Positions 6,755-9,698 of a DNA stretch of 9,698 bases are shown here, in pieces (position 1 is the stretch's first letter; every line of letters begins with the position of its first letter). Position numbers and translations under genes: made by a program. This DNA comes from CAKZSU01 sp044223895 (GTDB lineage Bacteria; Patescibacteriota; Microgenomatia; UBA10105; UBA927). The stretch spans positions 1 through 9,698 of the forward strand of contig JBGALL010000065.1 of the NCBI GenBank assembly GCA_044223895.1. The letters are read 5' to 3'. The notes below the pieces were generated by a model. That model saw nothing but the letters and a program-made list of their open reading frames with translations. It was not told where the DNA came from and searched no databases.

Positions 6755-7726
6755 TTAAATTTTTTTAGCTGCTTTTTCTATACGATTTAGTAGTCCAATA
6801 TTTTTTTTGGTTTCTTCATCAGTAAATATTAATATGTCTTGAATTCCTGCGTCATCGGCTTTTCGAAAACTTGCATACAAACCTTTTTCGGTTAGGGGGA
6901 GTATAACTTTAAATTCGTATGTTGCTGGAAGGTGAATATTGGTAATCATCATTGTCTGATTGGGACGTAATGTCTTCGATATCTCTGCTAATTGATCAAG
7001 TGTTGTAATAACGTGAACAATAGCATTCGGGGCATAGTGGCGATATTTCATGCCGGGAGCTTTTACTTTTTCTTGAGCATCAGTTACTGATGCAAAAACT
7101 ACCGGACGATGTAATACTGATTCGATTTGCTCTTTTGTAATGTGGCCCGGTCTGAGAATAACTGGTGGGGAAGTTGTAAGGTCAAGCACTGTCGATTCTA
7201 TTCCTACATCGCACGGACCGCCGTCAAGAATTAATGGAATCTTACCTGATAAATCCTCTAAGACATGGGCTGCTGTCGTAGGACTTGGTTTTCCTGAAAG
7301 GTTTGCAGAGGGAGCTACAAGTGGGGTGCCAGAGGCTTCTATTAATTTCCATGCAACCTGATGATGAGGCATTCGGATACCAATAGTAGATAATTGAGCT
7401 GAGGCTATATTCGGAACCTGTTCCTGTTTCTGAACTACTATTGTTAAAGGACCGGGGAAAAAATTATCACTTAGTATAGAGAATTCAGGAGGGATATTTT
7501 TCCCTATCAGTTCTACTTGTGCGAGAGATGATATATGAGCTATAAGAGGGTTATCCGTTGGTCTACCTTTTACTGTAAAAATTTTTTGAATTGCTTCGAC
7601 ATTAAATATAGAAGCTCCTAATCCGTATACAGTTTCGGTAGGGAAAGCAATTAGTTCACCCGCTTTTATTAATTCAGCAGCTTTTTTTATTGACTCATCA
7701 TTTGGAGGGAGTATTTGTGTATCCAT
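6755..7726 (-). CDS. sua5: Threonylcarbamoyl-AMP synthase, Sua5 type
   Basis: Makes L-threonylcarbamoyl-adenylate from threonine, bicarbonate and ATP, the first step of N6-threonylcarbamoyladenosine (t6A) formation at position 37 of ANN-decoding tRNAs; cytoplasmic. The 323 residues include the whole YrdC-like catalytic domain: FPTETVYGLGA (28-38), KGRPTDNPL (53-61, with the K-x-R nucleotide-binding pair), FFPGPLT (89-95), VAPSANLSG (137-145) and GIESTVLDL (175-183). The linker APGMKYRHYAP (223-233) and a C-terminal Sua5 domain (about 235-320, ending GLLNRIEKAAKK) follow, so this is the long Sua5 form rather than the short TsaC form. The ATG is four bases after the stop of the upstream membrane-protein gene and the TAA is one base before the next ATG, suggesting one transcript. 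No SD is present. All key residues look intact. Confidence 0.96.
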   Translation of the reverse strand: MDTQILPPNDESIKKAAELIKAGELIAFPTETVYGLGASIFNVEAIQKIFTVKGRPTDNPLIAHISSLAQVELIGKNIPPEFSILSDNFFPGPLTIVVQKQEQVPNIASAQLSTIGIRMPHHQVAWKLIEASGTPLVAPSANLSGKPSPTTAAHVLEDLSGKIPLILDGGPCDVGIESTVLDLTTSPPVILRPGHITKEQIESVLHRPVVFASVTDAQEKVKAPGMKYRHYAPNAIVHVITTLDQLAEISKTLRPNQTMMITNIHLPATYEFKVILPLTEKGLYASFRKADDAGIQDILIFTDEETKKNIGLLNRIEKAAKKI

Positions 7727-7730
7727 ATGA

Positions 7731-9290
7731 TTATTGTATATCGTTTGGCTTGTCTACTAAAAATTCTTTTGCTTGATTCCATTGTTCCTCAGTAATCAAT
7801 GGTAATTTTGATTTTTTTACCCACAAACAAGAAGCTACTCCTAGACTATTCAGTTGATGGTAATTTGGTAATGCAAACTCTGGCATCATCCGTGATCGAG
7901 TAGGATCTTTTGGACAGGTTCCATAATAAAAGTCAGGAGCATTTTGTCTAAACATCGCGGCTTTTGCTTCTGAATATGTTGGTATAAGTGGCATCACAGA
8001 TGTGTACCATGTATAGGTATAGGGTGAAAGACGATTAGCTTGCCAATATATAAGCTCGGCCCAGCCATCTATAAAAATTGTGTCTTTTGATGTAGACAAA
8101 TGTTGAATAGCATTCCCGATTTTTATTTCTTCACCATAATTAGTAATTAATTCTTCTTGTTGATTTATTTTTTCCTTGAAAAAAGCCTCAGGTGACGTAA
8201 AAATAAACCCCACACAAAAACATAAACCAATGATTAACAACGTGCCTATTGTTCGAAACTGAAAATAAATTATTTTACAAAAAGTAATAGTTATAAATAA
8301 AAATAATCCATACCATGGTAATAAGTGGAAACTTGCATAATACATCTGACCTATTGGAACGACGCGTAAGTTCGCGCTTCCTAATACAACAAAGACAACT
8401 AACAGCAGCTTCCTAAATTTTTTTTGAGAAATTAATAATCCAACTGAAATGAGAAATAATAGATCAGATATTAATAAAATTTGGTGATAAAAAGTTCTCG
8501 CCGGAGAAAGTGCAATGAAGACTGGATAAAAGAAGGCTTGAAACAAGCCTCTTCCCCAAAAATTACTTTCTTGAATACTTTGCTGGAGTACTGTTTGGTT
8601 ATTAATCACAACAAGGTTATTCCAATAATCATTGAGAGGAAAAAGGAATAGGATTCCCAGAGAAAATACTATAGGTAACAAAAACCATAGTTGAGAAATT
8701 CTTTGTCTTATCGCATACAAACCTATAATCGCCATGAGTATTCCTACAGTTACACTATATGGCTCTCTCGAAAAAAATATAAAAACTCCAACAAGGAAAC
8801 TAATACCATACTGAAAAGACGGGATCTTCTTGTTTCTTAATAATAGGATTGTTTGGCCGATTAAATAGACAAAGGGATAGACAATTATTCCTTCTGCGAG
8901 AAAACGATCACCAAATATATAAAATTTACTCCCTTCGTAGATAGTTACGAAAAAGAGACTTGAGAGTCCAAAATTGGTTATCAGTATTATTGCCCACACA
9001 AGATTCCAGCCCAACATAAATTGTCGATGCCGTAACAACAATTCATATATATTCCTAGGCTTGGTTATTTCTTGTATTCCTGCGCTTATGTAAGCCATCA
9101 ACGGTTGATGGTTAAAAAATATATCTTTATAGAGAATTTTACCTTTGGTCAGAAAATACCCGGCTCCATAGTTGAAACAATCATCAAAACAACCAAAAGC
9201 TGCAACTCGTGGCATATATATTTTGTACAAAAAGATGAAGAAGAAAATGATTAAGGCGGTTGCCACAAGCTTAAGTTTGGGACGATTCAT
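7731..9290 (-). CDS. Multi-pass membrane protein, GT-C glycosyltransferase-like
   Basis: A 519-residue integral membrane protein with about ten to eleven hydrophobic segments (about 8-22, 94-117, 133-151, 159-174, 178-194, 201-217, 249-262, 270-288, 294-304, 323-342, 347-365) and a C-terminal domain of about 150 residues, probably extracytoplasmic. The first large loop carries FDD (35-37) and YKDIFFNHQP (54-63), resembling the acidic residues and 'GK-YxDxFFxHxP' pattern of GT39/ArnT-like enzymes that transfer sugars from polyprenyl-phosphate donors. The late IFIDGWAELIYWQANRLSPYTY stretch resembles the region after the last helix in these proteins. Donor and acceptor are unknown and family membership is inferred from architecture. 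A TTG at 9317 could add nine residues, but ATG 9290 gives a natural MNRPKLK basic start and lies just below an extended -10 box. It heads the sua5 cluster; the stop is four bases before the next ATG. Confidence 0.72.
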   Translation of the reverse strand: MNRPKLKLVATALIIFFFIFLYKIYMPRVAAFGCFDDCFNYGAGYFLTKGKILYKDIFFNHQPLMAYISAGIQEITKPRNIYELLLRHRQFMLGWNLVWAIILITNFGLSSLFFVTIYEGSKFYIFGDRFLAEGIIVYPFVYLIGQTILLLRNKKIPSFQYGISFLVGVFIFFSREPYSVTVGILMAIIGLYAIRQRISQLWFLLPIVFSLGILFLFPLNDYWNNLVVINNQTVLQQSIQESNFWGRGLFQAFFYPVFIALSPARTFYHQILLISDLLFLISVGLLISQKKFRKLLLVVFVVLGSANLRVVPIGQMYYASFHLLPWYGLFLFITITFCKIIYFQFRTIGTLLIIGLCFCVGFIFTSPEAFFKEKINQQEELITNYGEEIKIGNAIQHLSTSKDTIFIDGWAELIYWQANRLSPYTYTWYTSVMPLIPTYSEAKAAMFRQNAPDFYYGTCPKDPTRSRMMPEFALPNYHQLNSLGVASCLWVKKSKLPLITEEQWNQAKEFLVDKPNDIQ

Positions 9291-9298
9291 ACGCCACG

Positions 9299-9307
9299 AT
9301 TGTAACA
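9299..9307 (-). promoter_or_regulatory. Extended -10 promoter candidate for the membrane protein-sua5-dehydrogenase cluster
   Basis: On the minus strand TGTTACAAT (9307-9299) matches the extended -10 form TGnTATAAT, with TACAAT five of six to the consensus. There is no good -35 box at the usual distance, which extended -10 promoters can tolerate. Transcription would start near 9292, one or two bases before the ATG at 9290, so the message would be leaderless or nearly so. The same arrangement would exclude the alternative TTG start at 9317, which lies upstream of the box. Confidence 0.42.
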
Positions 9308-9351
9308 GAAAATTCAAAATACTTCTGGCTAAATAGGTGAAAATAAGATAG

Positions 9352-9357
9352 TATAGG
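9352..9357 (+). promoter_or_regulatory. Weak -10 candidate for the PIG-L-type gene
   Basis: TATAGG lies six bases before the ATG at 9363, so transcription would begin at about the start codon, another leaderless arrangement. It overlaps an 8-bp palindrome, TAGGCCTA (9354-9361), which might be an operator or chance. An alternative -10 is TAAGAT at 9344-9349. No convincing -35 is seen for either. The 72-bp divergent region 9291-9362 must hold control signals for both flanking genes, but this assignment is tentative. Confidence 0.22.
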
Positions 9358-9362
9358 CCTAG

Positions 9363-9698
9363 ATGAAGCCAACTATTTTATTAGTTTTTGCCCACCCTGA
9401 CGATGAATCGTTTACTTCTGGTGGAACAATCAGAAAATACGCTAATCAGGGTTCAATTATAGATTTATTATGTGTTACTCGTGGACAAGCTGGAGAAAGA
9501 GGCCCATACGATAATACTGTAGATGTAGGTGCCATACGCTCTGAAGAGTTACAATCTGCTGCGGAAGTATTAGGCATCAGTTCTGTCACTTTTCTGGACT
9601 ATATGGACGGAAAACTCTCTACATTAGAGCCTGGAGAATTGGAAGATAAGATTCATAAAGTCTTGGTACAAAAAGAGCCAGATATTATTATCACTTTT
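9363..9698 (+). CDS. PIG-L/LmbE-family deacetylase, 3' truncated
   Basis: The first 112 codons of a gene running off the right edge; the frame is open to the last base. The N-terminus has the family's signature LLVFAHPDDESF (6-17), in which H11, D13 and D14 are the expected zinc-ligand and catalytic residues. A GGTIRKYA helix (20-27), LLCVTRGQAGERG (34-46), an IRSEELQSAAEVLG helix and a FLDYMDG strand-turn (77-83) follow, all typical of this Rossmann-like fold. The family removes acetyl groups from N-acetylglucosamine moieties of small molecules, glycolipids or related glycosides; the substrate here is unknown. The third zinc ligand (the later HxxH-like histidine) would lie outside the window. 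The upstream bases contain only a weak AGG five bases before the ATG. It is divergent from the GT-C-like membrane protein, so a shared role in surface glycan chemistry is possible but not shown. Confidence 0.88.
   Translation, partial: MKPTILLVFAHPDDESFTSGGTIRKYANQGSIIDLLCVTRGQAGERGPYDNTVDVGAIRSEELQSAAEVLGISSVTFLDYMDGKLSTLEPGELEDKIHKVLVQKEPDIIITF

Overview
The window is AT-rich (roughly one third G+C by eye), gene-dense bacterial DNA using the standard code; TGA appears only as the mutS stop. It holds eight protein genes, two of them cut by the window edges, and no RNA gene, insertion sequence or CRISPR array that I can see. Very tight gene spacing, almost no Shine-Dalgarno (SD) sequences, and the mix of a DUF4340 protein, AlkD, a GT-C-like membrane protein and an anchored sugar-dehydrogenase-like protein suggest a Patescibacteria/CPR genome, perhaps Microgenomates. 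That placement is an inference, not a proof.

Layout. On the + strand, a DUF4340-domain gene (5' truncated, 3-596) is followed one base later by an AlkD-type DNA glycosylase gene (598-1317). This pair converges on, and overlaps by 14 bp, the - strand pair mutS-mutL (5442-2986 and 2989-1304), which share an ATGA stop/start. Upstream of mutS is a second - strand cluster: a GT-C-like membrane protein (9290-7731), a Sua5/TsaC threonylcarbamoyl-AMP synthase (7726-6755) and an anchored PQQ-type sugar-dehydrogenase-like protein (6753-5557), separated by 4 and 1 bases. A 72-bp divergent intergenic region separates it from a + strand PIG-L/LmbE-type deacetylase gene (9363 to the window end, 3' truncated).

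How the genes fit together. MutS, MutL and AlkD form a small DNA-repair neighbourhood (mismatch repair plus alkylated-base excision). The upstream cluster mixes tRNA modification (t6A synthesis) with envelope or carbohydrate functions; its grouping may reflect genome compaction rather than one pathway.

Main observation. The mutS frame is open throughout and retains mismatch-binding, connector, core, clamp, STFMVEM, Walker B and H-loop motifs. However, about 35 residues are missing in frame at bases 3588/3589: the strand, Walker A P-loop and following helix of the ATPase. By family knowledge this should abolish normal nucleotide binding. It could be a real deletion, a degenerate or repurposed MutS, or a sequence/assembly artefact; reads and homologues would decide. 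A second theme is SD-less starts with promoter-like boxes placed to give very short or no 5' leaders.
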